Origin: Pseudomonas azerbaijanoccidentalis
GTDB taxonomy: Bacteria > Pseudomonadota > Gammaproteobacteria > Pseudomonadales > Pseudomonadaceae
DNA: 64,000 bases
Direction: 5' to 3'
NCBI RefSeq assembly: GCF_019145495.1
Contig: NZ_JAHSTU010000010.1
Coordinates: 62,001 to 126,000, forward strand
The notes beneath the pieces are model-generated. The model saw nothing but the letters and a program-made list of their open reading frames with translations, did not search any database and had not been told where the DNA came from. Below, one piece after another: positions 50,669-60,009 of the stretch (within the stretch, counting starts at the first letter, position 1; the number at the start of each line of letters is the position of its first letter). The translations under genes were made by a program, and so were the position numbers.

Positions 50669-52009
50669 TCAAGGCTTACGCTTACGCGGCCCAGTGTTGA
50701 ACACCGGCACTTTTCGCACAGGCTTGATCGAAGGCTCCACTGGCGCAGCTTCCCCGCTGTCCACCCACTTACCCAGGTTGCGCTTGCCACCGCCACCACC
50801 GGACGCCTTCGGCTTCTTCGGTTTTTTCGGTTTCTTGACGACCTGGCCACTGGCATCGGTGTCCGGCACGCGGTGCTCGGGTTCGAAGTCCGGCTCGCTC
50901 TGACGCTTCAAGGTTTGGCGGGTCAACATTTCGATGGCCGACAGCAGATTCACTTCATCAGCGCACACCAGGGAAATCGCCTCGCCGGTCGAACCCGCAC
51001 GGCCGGTACGACCGATGCGGTGGATGTAATCCTCGGCGACGATTGGCAGGTCGAAGTTGACCACCAACGGCAAGTCTTCAATGTCCAGGCCACGGGCCGC
51101 GACGTCAGTGGCGACCAGAATCTGCACTTCACTGGCTTTGAAACGGTCCAGTGCGCGTTGACGGGTTGCCTGCGGCTTGTCGCCGTGGATGCCGTCGGCG
51201 TTGATGCCCAGGCCCTGGAGTTTTTCTACCAGCGCGTCCACGCCGTTGCGGGTCTTGGCGAACACCAGCACTTGCTTCCACTTGCCCTTGCGCATCAGGT
51301 GCACGAACAGTTCCGGCTTGCGCTTCTTGTCGACAGTGACGATCCACTGCTTGACGGTGTTGGCGGCAACGTTGCGAGGGCTCACTTCCACGGTCAGCGG
51401 GTCGTTGAGCATCTGCCCGGCCAGCAGACGGATGTCATCGGAGAAAGTCGCGGAGAACAACAGCGTCTGACGTTTCTTAGGAAGCGCGCGGTAAATGTTC
51501 GCCAGCTCCTCGGAAAAGCCCAGATCGAGCATACGGTCAGCTTCGTCCAGCACCAGGGTTTGCAGCTGATTGAACTTCAGCGCGTTCTGGCGGAACAGGT
51601 CGAGCAAACGGCCCGGGGTCGCCACCAACAGGTCGACGCCGCTGCGCAGCTTCATCATTTGCGGGTTGATGCTGACGCCGCCGTACACCGCGTAAGTGCG
51701 CAATGGCAGGTTTTCGGCGTACTGGCGCACGGCTTCGTGAACCTGCTCGGCCAGTTCGCGGGTCGGCACCAGGATCAGTGCGCGCACCGAGTTGGCGGTG
51801 ACTTTCGGCCCTTCCATGGCCAGCAATTGCAGCAGCGGCAAGGCGAAACCGGCGGTCTTGCCGGTGCCGGTCTGGGCGGCGGCCATCAGGTCGCGACCGG
51901 CCAGCACCGCTGGAATGGCTTGCGCCTGAACCGGCGTCGGAGTCTGGTAGCCGAGCGTCTCGAGGGAGCGCAGCAAGGGTTCGATCAGGCCAAGGGTGGC
52001 GAAAGTCAT
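50669..52009 (-). CDS. rhlE: DEAD-box ATP-dependent RNA helicase, RhlE type
   Basis: 446 aa. Q-motif, Walker A AQTGTGKT (about 45-52), PTRELAEQV, DEAD at about 157, SATFSD, and C-terminal HRIGRTGRAG (about 329-338). Ends in a basic low-complexity tail with KKPKKPKKPKASGGGGGKR, an RNA-binding extension. Works in ribosome assembly or mRNA turnover, often in cold growth. Convergent with the HI0933-like gene. Confidence 0.94.
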   Translation of the reverse strand: MTFATLGLIEPLLRSLETLGYQTPTPVQAQAIPAVLAGRDLMAAAQTGTGKTAGFALPLLQLLAMEGPKVTANSVRALILVPTRELAEQVHEAVRQYAENLPLRTYAVYGGVSINPQMMKLRSGVDLLVATPGRLLDLFRQNALKFNQLQTLVLDEADRMLDLGFSEELANIYRALPKKRQTLLFSATFSDDIRLLAGQMLNDPLTVEVSPRNVAANTVKQWIVTVDKKRKPELFVHLMRKGKWKQVLVFAKTRNGVDALVEKLQGLGINADGIHGDKPQATRQRALDRFKASEVQILVATDVAARGLDIEDLPLVVNFDLPIVAEDYIHRIGRTGRAGSTGEAISLVCADEVNLLSAIEMLTRQTLKRQSEPDFEPEHRVPDTDASGQVVKKPKKPKKPKASGGGGGKRNLGKWVDSGEAAPVEPSIKPVRKVPVFNTGPRKRKP

Positions 52010-52074
52010 GGGAATACCGTAGGAAAATTCAGCGCGGTTGTGCGGAACAAGTGTGCAATGCCGCGCAGTTTACC

Positions 52075-53004
52075 CTAATTCACACGGGATTCTGTCGGCA
52101 CCACCTTCACCGTCGGCAGCGCTGGTGCACGGCGCCACTGCGGCAGGCCAATCAGCACCACGGCGCTGATGATCACCGCCATCGCCAGCGCTTCTTCAAT
52201 ACCAATGGTCTCGCCGACGAACACGATCCCCAGCAACACCGCCACCGCCGGGTTGACGTAGGCATAACTGGTCGCCGCCGCCGGACGCACGTGTTTGAGC
52301 AGGTACATGTAGGCGTTGAAGGCGATGATCGAACCGAACACGGTCAGGTATGCCAATGCGGCCCAGCCTTCAATCGGCGGCATTTTCTCCAGGTGTTCAC
52401 CACTGACCGCGCTGGCGATCAGCAACACCACGCCGCCCACCAGCATTTCCACGGCACTGGCCATCGCGCCTTGCGGCAACGGCAGGTGCTTGCTCCATAC
52501 CGAACCGAACGCCCAGGTCGCTGCGGCAAAAATCAGCAACGCCGCACCCAACGGGCTCGACTGCAGGTTGGAGCCGAGGTTGAGCATGGCGATGCCGATC
52601 AGCCCGAGCACAATCCCGGCCCATTCGAGACGGGTATTACGCGCGCCCCAGAAATATCCGCAGAGCAAGGTAAACAACGGCACCGTCGCCACCGCCAACG
52701 CCGCCACTCCGGAAGCCACGCCCGTGTGCTCGGCCACGCTGACCGCGCCGTTACCGCACGCCAGCAACAGAATCCCGATGATCCCCGCGGCTTTCCATTG
52801 CGCCCAGGTCGGCGCCGGCGCCCCGCGCCAACGCAGGAAGGCGTACATCAGCGTCCCGGCGATCACGAAACGAATGCCCGCTAGCAGCAGCGGCGGCCAG
52901 TACTCGACGCCGATACGGATCACCAGATACGTCGAGCCCCAAATCACGTACAACGCGAAAAAGGCAGCGATCAACGGTAAGGGAAAGCGACGGAGGCCAG
53001 GCAT
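52075..53004 (-). CDS. EamA-family exporter (YedA-like)
   Basis: 309 aa, ten helices in two EamA repeats: ALYVIWGSTYLVIRIGVEYW near 17-36, GVASGVAALAVATVPLFTLL near 96, FGSIIAFNAYMYLLKHVRPA near 228 and SYAYVNPAVAVLLG near 248. Divergent from an Lrp-family gene, a common pairing for amino-acid exporters. Substrate unknown. Confidence 0.9.
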   Translation of the reverse strand: MPGLRRFPLPLIAAFFALYVIWGSTYLVIRIGVEYWPPLLLAGIRFVIAGTLMYAFLRWRGAPAPTWAQWKAAGIIGILLLACGNGAVSVAEHTGVASGVAALAVATVPLFTLLCGYFWGARNTRLEWAGIVLGLIGIAMLNLGSNLQSSPLGAALLIFAAATWAFGSVWSKHLPLPQGAMASAVEMLVGGVVLLIASAVSGEHLEKMPPIEGWAALAYLTVFGSIIAFNAYMYLLKHVRPAAATSYAYVNPAVAVLLGIVFVGETIGIEEALAMAVIISAVVLIGLPQWRRAPALPTVKVVPTESRVN

Positions 53005-53169
53005 GGGGAGCAGCTCGCAGGCAAGACAAGTGAACGGCTATTCTAGAAAGGCTAAGGGTGGAAAATAAGTTACAAAACGTGTTTATAGCGCCGGTACACT
53101 TTTCAAAACACGGAGATTGTTGCGATAAACCGTGCTTTCGAAAGTCAGTCATTTTCAGGAGTCGCCACC

Positions 53170-53622
53170 ATGGACAAATACGACCGCATGCTGCTCAGCG
53201 CCCTGCTGGAAAACGGTCGCGCGTCCTACGCCGACCTCGCGCGCAAGGTCAACCTGTCGGCCCCGGCCGTGGCAGAGCGCGTGGCCAAACTCGAAGCCAG
53301 CGGCGTGATCACCGGCTACCAGGCGAAAGTTGATATGGCCAAGCTCGGCCTGCCGATCCAGTGCGTGATCGAACTGCGCCTGAACCAGCACGGCAACCAG
53401 AAAGCCTACGACGACCTGATCAAAATCCCGCAACTGACCGAGTGCCACCGGGTAACGGGCGATCCGTGCGTGATCATGCAAGCGGCGGTGGGTTCGATGC
53501 CGGAGCTGGAAGAGTTAATCAACCGGATTGCGACGTTCGGGTTCAGCAAGACGTCGATTGTGTTGTCCAGCGCCATCGAAAAGCGGGTGCCGTTGGGGCA
53601 CATCGAAGGCAATGCCAAATAG
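53170..53622 (+). CDS. Lrp/AsnC-family transcriptional regulator
   Basis: 150 aa. Helix-turn-helix DKYDRMLLSALLENGRASYA...VNLSAPAVAERVAKLEASG (about 2-45) and a RAM ligand domain (GDPCVIMQAAVGSMPELEEL near 97). Divergent from the EamA exporter, which it probably regulates in response to an amino acid. Confidence 0.92.
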   Translation: MDKYDRMLLSALLENGRASYADLARKVNLSAPAVAERVAKLEASGVITGYQAKVDMAKLGLPIQCVIELRLNQHGNQKAYDDLIKIPQLTECHRVTGDPCVIMQAAVGSMPELEELINRIATFGFSKTSIVLSSAIEKRVPLGHIEGNAK

Positions 53623-53643
53623 CTTTCTGTAGGACTGTTGGAC

Positions 53644-53744
53644 TGTAGGAGCTGCCGAGAGAAACGAGGCTGCGATCTCTTGATCTTGATCTTTAAAATC
53701 AAAGTCAAAAGATCGCAGCCTCGTTTCTCTCGGCAGCTCCTACA
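53644..53744. repeat. REPIN, composite family A variant
   Basis: Arms begin TGTAGGAGCTGCC and end GGCTGCGATC but carry the inner piece GAGAGAAACGAG; spacer TTGATCTTGATCTTT...AAAATCAAAGTCAAAAGATC. The same variant and spacer recur at 57932-58032. Confidence 0.8.
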
Positions 53745-53761
53745 GGGGATGTATGGTGAAT

Positions 53762-54373
53762 TCAGAACCCGCGATAGCGCTGGAGGTGCTCGGTGACTTT
53801 GGCCGCCGGCACTTTCTGCAATTTGCACAACAAGTCATGGGAGAGTTCGCGCAAGCCGTGCTTGTGGCGCAACTCTTCGGCCAGGTGCGCCGTCAGGTTG
53901 GCCGCCATCTCGGCATCGGCCATCGCCCGGTGAGCCTTGCCGGTGTGCGGCAGGTTGGCGAAGGTGGTGAGGGTGCCGAGTTTGTGGTTCGGTGCGGCGG
54001 GCATCAGACGTCGGGCCAGCAGCAACGAGCAGGCAAAGTTCTGCAAGCGGGTGCGTTTGATTCGTCCGAGCTCGAAGTCCCAGAACTTCTGGTCGAACGC
54101 GGCGTTGTGCGCCAGCAACGGCGTGGTGCCGACGAATTCGTTGACTTCGTTCATCACCTGCTCGGCCGAAGGCGCGGTGCGCAGCATGGCGTTGCTGATG
54201 CCGGTGAGTTGTTCGATGAAGGCCGGCACACGTACGCCGGCATTCATCAGGCTCTGGTAACGCTCGACGATGCGCCCTTGTTCGAGGATGACCACGGCGA
54301 TTTCCGTGGCCCGGCAACTGCTGCTCGGGGAGATCCCGGTGGTTTCAAAGTCGATGACTGCAATGCGTTCCAA
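53762..54373 (-). CDS. DnaQ-like 3'-5' exonuclease (DEDDh)
   Basis: 203 aa. DEDD residues: VIDFETTG (Asp8, Glu10), HNAAFDQ near 92 and HRAMADAEM near 148. Possible proofreading-like or RNase T-like activity, but without the alpha-subunit-binding tail of DnaQ it is probably a stand-alone exonuclease. 22 bp after the NYN-domain gene on the same strand. Confidence 0.9.
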   Translation of the reverse strand: MERIAVIDFETTGISPSSSCRATEIAVVILEQGRIVERYQSLMNAGVRVPAFIEQLTGISNAMLRTAPSAEQVMNEVNEFVGTTPLLAHNAAFDQKFWDFELGRIKRTRLQNFACSLLLARRLMPAAPNHKLGTLTTFANLPHTGKAHRAMADAEMAANLTAHLAEELRHKHGLRELSHDLLCKLQKVPAAKVTEHLQRYRGF

Positions 54374-54395
54374 ACCTGGTTCAACTCCGTAAAAA

Positions 54396-54875
54396 TCAAT
54401 TCTTGAGCAGCAACGCGCCTTCGATCGGCACGTAGCGGCTGGCGGCGCGGATCAGCGAATTGGCGGTCAGGCCCGGTACGCCGTAGGCCACCGCTTGCAC
54501 CCCGTGTTTGCTGATGATGCGTTCGAGCAGCATGTCGAAATCACCGTCGCCGGAGGCCAGCACGATTTCGTCGACGTGGTCGGCGGCGTCCATGATATCG
54601 AGGGTGATGCCCACGTCCCAGTCGCCCTTGGCCGAGCCGTCGCTGCGCTGGATATAAGGCTTGAGCTTCACGGTGAAACCGAGGTTGCGCAGGATTTGCT
54701 GGAACTGCTGTTGCTTGCTGTCACCACGGTCGATGGCGTAGGCATAGGCCTCGACGATTTGCCCCTGCTTGCTGATCTCGGCCCACAGCGCGGCATAGTT
54801 GAAGTGGCAACCGTAAGCCTGGCGCACGGTGTAATAAAGGTTCTGGACATCGGCGAACACAGCGATCTTTTTCAC
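54396..54875 (-). CDS. NYN-domain (LabA/DUF88) protein, putative RNase
   Basis: 159 aa PIN-like NYN fold: acidic active-site residues in AVFADVQNLYY near 5-15, GDWDVGITLDIMDAA near 84 and LASGDGDFDMLL near 106. Predicted Mg-dependent nuclease acting on RNA. Precedes the exonuclease gene, so the two may work together in RNA turnover. Confidence 0.9.
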   Translation of the reverse strand: MKKIAVFADVQNLYYTVRQAYGCHFNYAALWAEISKQGQIVEAYAYAIDRGDSKQQQFQQILRNLGFTVKLKPYIQRSDGSAKGDWDVGITLDIMDAADHVDEIVLASGDGDFDMLLERIISKHGVQAVAYGVPGLTANSLIRAASRYVPIEGALLLKN

Positions 54876-55002
54876 CGCACATCCCCTTGGGCGCAGGCAG
54901 GATCAGGCACCAGGCCCGAAAAGTCGCCCAGTATGCCAGCCAAAAGGAGGGTTCCGCGAATAATCGGCCGGAGGCGCCGTAGCGCTCCGGACGAATGGCG
55001 TG

Positions 55003-55767
55003 TCAGACGAAGGAGTCGTCGTCGCCGCCAAAGAACGATGAACTGTCATCGCTGTAGTCGGCGTCACTGAAGCCGCCCTGGTCATTGCCATAGGAATCGT
55101 TGCCGGCCATGCGCTGGTCGTCGCCCCATCCGCTGTTGCTCTGGTCATTGACCTGGGCCGGTTCTTCCTTGATGACTTCGACGATTTCTTCGGGTTGCTG
55201 GTTGTGATGAAACAGGCTGCTGATGCCTTGCGCCAGCATCACGCCACCCGCCACACCCGCGGCCGTTTTCAGCGCGCCGCCGAGGAAGCTGCTGCCGGCC
55301 GCTGCGGGTGCTTGTGGCTGCGGGGCATAACCCTGTTGAGGAAAGTTCTGCTGCACAGGCTGCGAGTTGAAGCCCGGACGCGCCGGCTCACGCCAGCCAC
55401 CACCACTCGATACCGGTGCACTTGGCACGGGTGCGGGCTGCGGATCACGATTGCCGCCACCGAAAATGCTCGACAAAAAGCCACCGCTGCTCGGTGCCGG
55501 CGCGGCCGTTTGCGCCTTGGCCTGTTGCAGTTCGGCCTGCAATTGCTGGACTTGCGCGGTCAGTTGCTTGTTCTGTTCGTCGAGGCTCTTGATCGCCGCC
55601 TCTTGCACCAGAATCGCCTGGGTCATGAAATAACCTGCCGCCGGTTGGCGAGCCAGGTGTTCCTTGATCCGCGCCTCAGCCTGGGCGTCGCGCGGGGCTG
55701 CGTCCGTTTCGGCCTGTTGCAGCCGGGAATACAGTCCATCGATCAGGGTTTGTTCTTCGCTGTTCAT
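55003..55767 (-). CDS. DUF2076 domain protein
   Basis: 254 aa. N-terminal helical DUF2076 part (MNSEEQTLIDGLYSRLQQAE..., coiled coil about 60-90), then a Gly/Pro/Gln-rich linker (about 93-165), a small hydrophobic segment near 165-185, and a very acidic Asp/Ser/Gly-rich tail. Function unknown; the composition suggests a disordered scaffold or surface-exposed protein. RBS GGTCGCC is weak. Confidence 0.85.
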   Translation of the reverse strand: MNSEEQTLIDGLYSRLQQAETDAAPRDAQAEARIKEHLARQPAAGYFMTQAILVQEAAIKSLDEQNKQLTAQVQQLQAELQQAKAQTAAPAPSSGGFLSSIFGGGNRDPQPAPVPSAPVSSGGGWREPARPGFNSQPVQQNFPQQGYAPQPQAPAAAGSSFLGGALKTAAGVAGGVMLAQGISSLFHHNQQPEEIVEVIKEEPAQVNDQSNSGWGDDQRMAGNDSYGNDQGGFSDADYSDDSSSFFGGDDDSFV

Positions 55768-55945
55768 GGCGACCTCGTAGATTGCCGGGGAAATCGTTGC
55801 CCTTGTCCATTGAGGATAAGCGACCCGACCTTAATGGAGGCTGAAACAAGATGTTTCAATGCCCTTTACCGAACGTTTACGTTTGCGTCCCGAAGGGTTT
55901 CATCGGTTAAAGTGGGCCACTGCTTTCAACCTGCGATACCGACTG

Positions 55946-56620
55946 ATGAATCCGTTCGATGTACTGCGTGACTCCCTGTATTTCTTCAAGCGCAATCTGG
56001 GCCAGATCGTGCAGCTGTGCCTGCCACTGGTGATCGTTGAGGCCCTGTTGCAACAAGTGGTCGACCACTCCACCGAGCCGGACAGTTTCCCCGGCATCAG
56101 CGTGATCGTCGGCCTGCTGATCTATCCGCTGTACACCGCCGCGCTCATCCTGTTTCTCGATGCCCGTAGCCGTGGCGAATCGCCGAGCAACCGCGATCTG
56201 CTGTCGAGGTCAGCCTACCTGTGGCCGCGCTTCGCCCTACTGACTGCGCTCAACACGTTGCTGATCCTGCTGGGCCTGTCGCTGTATTTCCTGCCGGGTA
56301 TCTGGCTGATGGTGACCCTGGCATTCGGCGAGTATCTGCTGGTGCTGCGTGGCCTGGCGCCGCTGCAAGCGATGAAGGAAAGCCTGCGCCTGACCCGTGG
56401 CCATTTCCTGCGCATCCTGGCGTGCATCCTGTGCGTGATGGGGCCGTTGTGGCTGCTCAAGGGCGCAACGCTGGCGGTGTATCCCGAACCGCAGAACCCG
56501 GTGATCTCGCTGCTGATCGACAGCGCCCACAGCTTCCTGCAACTGTTCACCAGCGTGGTGCTGTTCCGCTTGTTCATGCTGATCAGCGATGTGCCGGAAA
56601 AAATCGACGGCCCCCTCTGA
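55946..56620 (+). CDS. YciC/UPF0259-family membrane protein
   Basis: 224 aa, five to six hydrophobic segments. MNPFDVLRDSLYFFKRNLGQ start and LAPLQAMKESLRLTRGHFLRI near 145 are family marks. Function unknown. It is divergent from the DUF2076 gene and lies before the EEP gene across a REPIN. ATG 55946 is preferred over frames upstream. Confidence 0.86.
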   Translation: MNPFDVLRDSLYFFKRNLGQIVQLCLPLVIVEALLQQVVDHSTEPDSFPGISVIVGLLIYPLYTAALILFLDARSRGESPSNRDLLSRSAYLWPRFALLTALNTLLILLGLSLYFLPGIWLMVTLAFGEYLLVLRGLAPLQAMKESLRLTRGHFLRILACILCVMGPLWLLKGATLAVYPEPQNPVISLLIDSAHSFLQLFTSVVLFRLFMLISDVPEKIDGPL

Positions 56621-56631
56621 CTCACGACTCC

Positions 56632-56763
56632 TGTAGCAGCTGGCGAAGCCTGCGTTCGGCTGCGCAGCCGTCGTAAACCCGCCTGCACAGTTTTCCTGAT
56701 ACACCGTGCGCTCTGATTTCGCGACTGCTTCGCAGCCGAACGCAGGCTTCGCCAGCTGCTACA
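56632..56763. repeat. REPIN, family D
   Basis: TGTAGCAGCTGGCGAAGCCT and AGGCTTCGCCAGCTGCTACA arms, with inner GCGTTCGGCTGCGCAGCCGT and GACTGCTTCGCAGCCGAACG; second copy of the family at 24641-24765. Confidence 0.85.
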
Positions 56764-56833
56764 CGTGCGGTACCGCCATCGTTGACGCTCGGGTATGCTC
56801 GGGATCAACTTCCGTAACGCTATAAGCCGAGCC

Positions 56834-57913
56834 ATGACCCGACTGCTGCGCTACACCTTGCTGGGATTGTTGATGCTCGTCGGCCTGGCGGGCGTGATGA
56901 TCTACAGCCTGACCTGGCGCCCCGAGGCCCGCGAAGTGCTGCCGGTCAGTTGCAGCACCCAGGCGCCGACCCTGGCTTCTGGCCAGGCACTGAAGGTGAT
57001 GACCTGGAACGTCCAGTACCTGGCGGGCAAGCGCTATGTGTTCTGGAATGACCTGGCCAACGGCACCGATGAAAAGCCCACACCGGAAGACATGGCCTTC
57101 AGCCTTGATGAAGTGGCGCGGGTGATTCGCGACGAGCAGCCGGATGTGGTGCTGTTGCAGGAACTTGATGACGGCGCCAAGGCCAGCGACTACCAGCACC
57201 AGCTCAAACTGCTGCAAGAACGGCTCGCCGACCTGTATCCGTGCAGCACCAGCGCCTTCGACTGGAAGGCCGACTTCGTCCCTGATCCGCACATCTTCGG
57301 CAGCGTCGGCCGGCAACTGGCAACGCTGAGCCGCTACCAGATCGACCATGCCCAGCGTCTGCAATTGCCGGTAGTGCCGGCCAACTTGATCAGCCGCCAG
57401 TTCCAGCCGAAAAACGCGATGCTGGTCAGCTACCTGCCAGTCAGCGATGGCGGTCAGGTCGCAATCCTCAATACTCATCTGGACCGCGCCACACAACCCG
57501 ACGAAACCTTGCAGGCGCAGGTGTCGGCGGTGGCCAGGGTCCTCGACAAGCTCGAAAGCCGCGGCACGCCCTGGCTGATCGGCGGTGACTTCAACCTGTT
57601 GCCGTTGGGGCAATACCAACGCCTGCCCAACGAGCAACGCACCCCCTACTCCGCCGACAGCGCGCTGCATGTGCTGTGGGACAAGTACCCGATGATCCCC
57701 AACAACAACGAAGCCAGCGGGATCGACCGTGCCCGCTGGCTGACCCATTACCCGAACGATCCGAGCCTGAGCGGCCCGGACCGGACCGTCGACTACCTGT
57801 TTTACAGCCCGCGTATCAAGCGGGTCGAGGCAACGGTCAGACAGGACGACACGTTGCGCATCTCCGATCATTTGCCGGTGATAGCGCGCTTCCTGCTGCC
57901 CGCCACGCCATAA
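56834..57913 (+). CDS. Membrane-anchored endonuclease/exonuclease/phosphatase-family protein
   Basis: 359 aa. N-terminal signal-anchor helix (about 5-25), then an EEP domain: MTWNVQYLAG (Asn), LLQELDD (Glu), GGDFNLLP (Asp, Asn), TVDYLFYS and SDHLPV (His), all catalytic residues of the DNase I/sphingomyelinase fold. It probably works outside the inner membrane on a phosphodiester of a lipid or nucleic acid. Substrate unknown. Confidence 0.88.
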   Translation: MTRLLRYTLLGLLMLVGLAGVMIYSLTWRPEAREVLPVSCSTQAPTLASGQALKVMTWNVQYLAGKRYVFWNDLANGTDEKPTPEDMAFSLDEVARVIRDEQPDVVLLQELDDGAKASDYQHQLKLLQERLADLYPCSTSAFDWKADFVPDPHIFGSVGRQLATLSRYQIDHAQRLQLPVVPANLISRQFQPKNAMLVSYLPVSDGGQVAILNTHLDRATQPDETLQAQVSAVARVLDKLESRGTPWLIGGDFNLLPLGQYQRLPNEQRTPYSADSALHVLWDKYPMIPNNNEASGIDRARWLTHYPNDPSLSGPDRTVDYLFYSPRIKRVEATVRQDDTLRISDHLPVIARFLLPATP

Positions 57914-57931
57914 CCCGCCGAACACAAAACC

Positions 57932-58032
57932 CGTAGGAGCTGTCTCGTGCAACGAGGCTGCGATCTTTTGATCTTGATCTTAAAAATCAAAGTCAAAAGA
58001 TCGCAGCCTCGCTTCGCGAGACAGCTCCTACA
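57932..58032. repeat. REPIN, composite family A variant
   Basis: CGTAGGAGCTGTCTCGTGCA arm with inner CTCG-TGCAA-CGAG; the other arm has CTCG-CTT-CGCGAG; shared spacer with 53644-53744. The two arms differ in the inner loops. Confidence 0.8.
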
Positions 58033-58034
58033 GG

Positions 58035-58460
58035 TCAGTCTTTTTTCCAGTCATCCGGAATCACCGCGATCACATCGATCTCCATCAACCATTGCGGTTG
58101 ACCCAACCCGGAAATCACCAGCCCCGTCGAAATCGGGAACACGCCTTTCAACCACTTGCCCACGACCTGATAAACCGGCTCACGGTAACGCGGGTCGATG
58201 ATGTACGTGGTGGTTTTGACGATATGGGAAAGATCGCTCCCCGCCTCTTCCAGCAGCTGCTTGACGTTTTTCATCGCCTGTTCCGCTTGGGCACCCGGGT
58301 CGCCAAGGCCCACCAGATTGCCCTCGAAATCAGTGCCGATCTGGCCGCGCACGTACACCGTGTTGCCGGCCCGGACGGCCTGGCACAGATCATTGTCCAG
58401 CGACTGGTTGGGATACGTGTCCTTGGTATTGAACATGCGAATGCGCGTGTGAGTAGGCAT
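58035..58460 (-). CDS. Rid-family (YjgF/YER057c) protein without the catalytic Arg
   Basis: 141 aa Rid fold. In canonical RidA the ligand Arg105 lies in PARS; here FPISTGLVISG places Ser111 there, so enamine/imine deamination as in RidA is unlikely. It may belong to a Rid4-Rid7 type subgroup that often sits next to amine-oxidising genes. ATG 58460. On the same strand after the flavoprotein monooxygenase gene. Confidence 0.87.
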   Translation of the reverse strand: MPTHTRIRMFNTKDTYPNQSLDNDLCQAVRAGNTVYVRGQIGTDFEGNLVGLGDPGAQAEQAMKNVKQLLEEAGSDLSHIVKTTTYIIDPRYREPVYQVVGKWLKGVFPISTGLVISGLGQPQWLMEIDVIAVIPDDWKKD

Positions 58461-58532
58461 CAACTGACTCCCTGAAACTTGAGTGAAGGTGTGGATCGGG
58501 AATGGCCACAGGACCATTCCCTCGATCGATTC

Positions 58533-59798
58533 TTAACGCTGCGACGGGTCGCGGTATTCGAGGTATTGGCGCTGCGTAGCAATGTGGCCAGCGACATGCT
58601 TGGCGTCGTGCCAGACGCCCCAGATGAAACTCGAACCACGACGCGACAACCACGGCAGGCCCACGAAGTAGATGCCCGGCTCGTTCGAGACCCCGCGCTG
58701 ATGACGCGGCTTGCCCTTCTCGTCAAAGGTGTCGACTTGCAGCCAGCTGTAATCGACGGCGTAGCCGGTGGCCCAAATGATCGAAGTGATGCCTGCCTCG
58801 GCCAGATCCAGTTCGAGAATCGGGTGGGTGACGCACTCGGGATCGTGAAGCATGAAGCGGGCTTCGGGCTCCTCTGGCAGGTCGAGTCCATTGCGGGCGA
58901 TGTAGGCATCCGCGGCGTCCAACAGCGACAGGTAATTCGCGTCGCCCGCCGCGATGTTGCGCGCCAGATCCTGCTGGAACGTCACCACACCGTCGTTGAA
59001 CGATTGGGTCAGCCCCACCAGCGTCACGCCTTGCTGGGCCAGTACCCGGAAATCCACGGTCTGTCCGCCACGCGCACCGCTCACGGCAATGGTGACGTGC
59101 TCGCGCCCAGGTTCCATGGTTTCCAGATCCCACAGCCCCAGCACGCCCAGCCACCAGCAGAAATCACGGTTGCGATAGGCGCGAGGCGGGCGGTCATGTT
59201 GGCCGACCGACAAATAGACTTGCCTGCCGGCGCGCTGCAATTCATCGGCGATCTGCACACCGGAAGAACCTGCCCCGACCACCAGCACACCGCCCTCAGG
59301 CAGCTGCTGTGGATTGAAATACTGGGCCGAGTGAATCTGTGTGATGGTGCTGTCTTTCGGCGCAATCGGCGGGATGACCGGGCGCTGGAAAGGACCGGTC
59401 GCTGCCACTACTCGATTGGCCTGAATCACGCCCTCGGAGGTCTCGATGGTGAAGCCCGGACGATCACTGTTGCGTACGACTTTTTTGACTTCGACACCGG
59501 TACGAATCGGCGCTTCGAATTTCTCGGCATAGGCTTCGAAGTAAGCGGCCACTTGGTCTTTTGAGGCGAAGGCATCGGGCGCCAGGTCTTCGAAGGCCAG
59601 GCCGGGGAAGCGGTCGTGCCAGACCGGGCCGTTCGCCACCAGTGAATCCCAGCGCCCGGTGCGCCACGCTTCAGCGATGCGGTTGCGCTCCAGCACCAGA
59701 TGCGGCACACCGAGTTTGCTCAAGTGTTCGCTCATGGCGACGCCAGCCTGGCCGGCACCGACAACAAGCGTATCTATTTCGATCTTTTTATCATTCAT
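58533..59798 (-). CDS. FAD/NADP flavoprotein monooxygenase (CzcO/FMO-like)
   Basis: 421 aa. Two dinucleotide folds: VVGAGQAGVAMSEHL (about 12-26) and VVGAGSSGVQIADEL (about 173-187), with ATGPFQRPVIPP in between and GLPWLSRRGSSFIWGVWHDA near the C-terminus. The type oxidises N or S of small molecules or performs Baeyer-Villiger reactions. Divergent control region upstream carries a possible sigma-54 site near 59907-59923 and the REPIN at 60010. With the Rid gene and the aminotransferase, it suggests amine or polyamine metabolism. Confidence 0.88.
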   Translation of the reverse strand: MNDKKIEIDTLVVGAGQAGVAMSEHLSKLGVPHLVLERNRIAEAWRTGRWDSLVANGPVWHDRFPGLAFEDLAPDAFASKDQVAAYFEAYAEKFEAPIRTGVEVKKVVRNSDRPGFTIETSEGVIQANRVVAATGPFQRPVIPPIAPKDSTITQIHSAQYFNPQQLPEGGVLVVGAGSSGVQIADELQRAGRQVYLSVGQHDRPPRAYRNRDFCWWLGVLGLWDLETMEPGREHVTIAVSGARGGQTVDFRVLAQQGVTLVGLTQSFNDGVVTFQQDLARNIAAGDANYLSLLDAADAYIARNGLDLPEEPEARFMLHDPECVTHPILELDLAEAGITSIIWATGYAVDYSWLQVDTFDEKGKPRHQRGVSNEPGIYFVGLPWLSRRGSSFIWGVWHDAKHVAGHIATQRQYLEYRDPSQR

Positions 59799-59906
59799 GC
59801 TTGTGTCCTTCAGAGAGGCGACTATGGCGCGGCAAGTCGCGACAGATCAGCTGTTGTAATAATTGAATACCGCGTAGATAACTTTGCTGGCGGGGTAGGT
59901 TTATTG

Positions 59907-59923
59907 TGCTTAGCGAATGCCAA
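59907..59923 (-). promoter_or_regulatory. Possible sigma-54 promoter of the monooxygenase gene
   Basis: Minus strand TTGGCATTCGCTAAGCA: GG and GC are ten bases apart as required and the -24 half is good (TTGGCA), but the -12 half is AAGC rather than TTGC. Low confidence. Confidence 0.3.
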
Positions 59924-60009
59924 TAGCGAAAATATGATTTTTGTCGTTGTTGCCCATGAAAAAACTAACCCACAACTAACTTCGAACTTCACTGAATAAA
60001 TACAAACCC

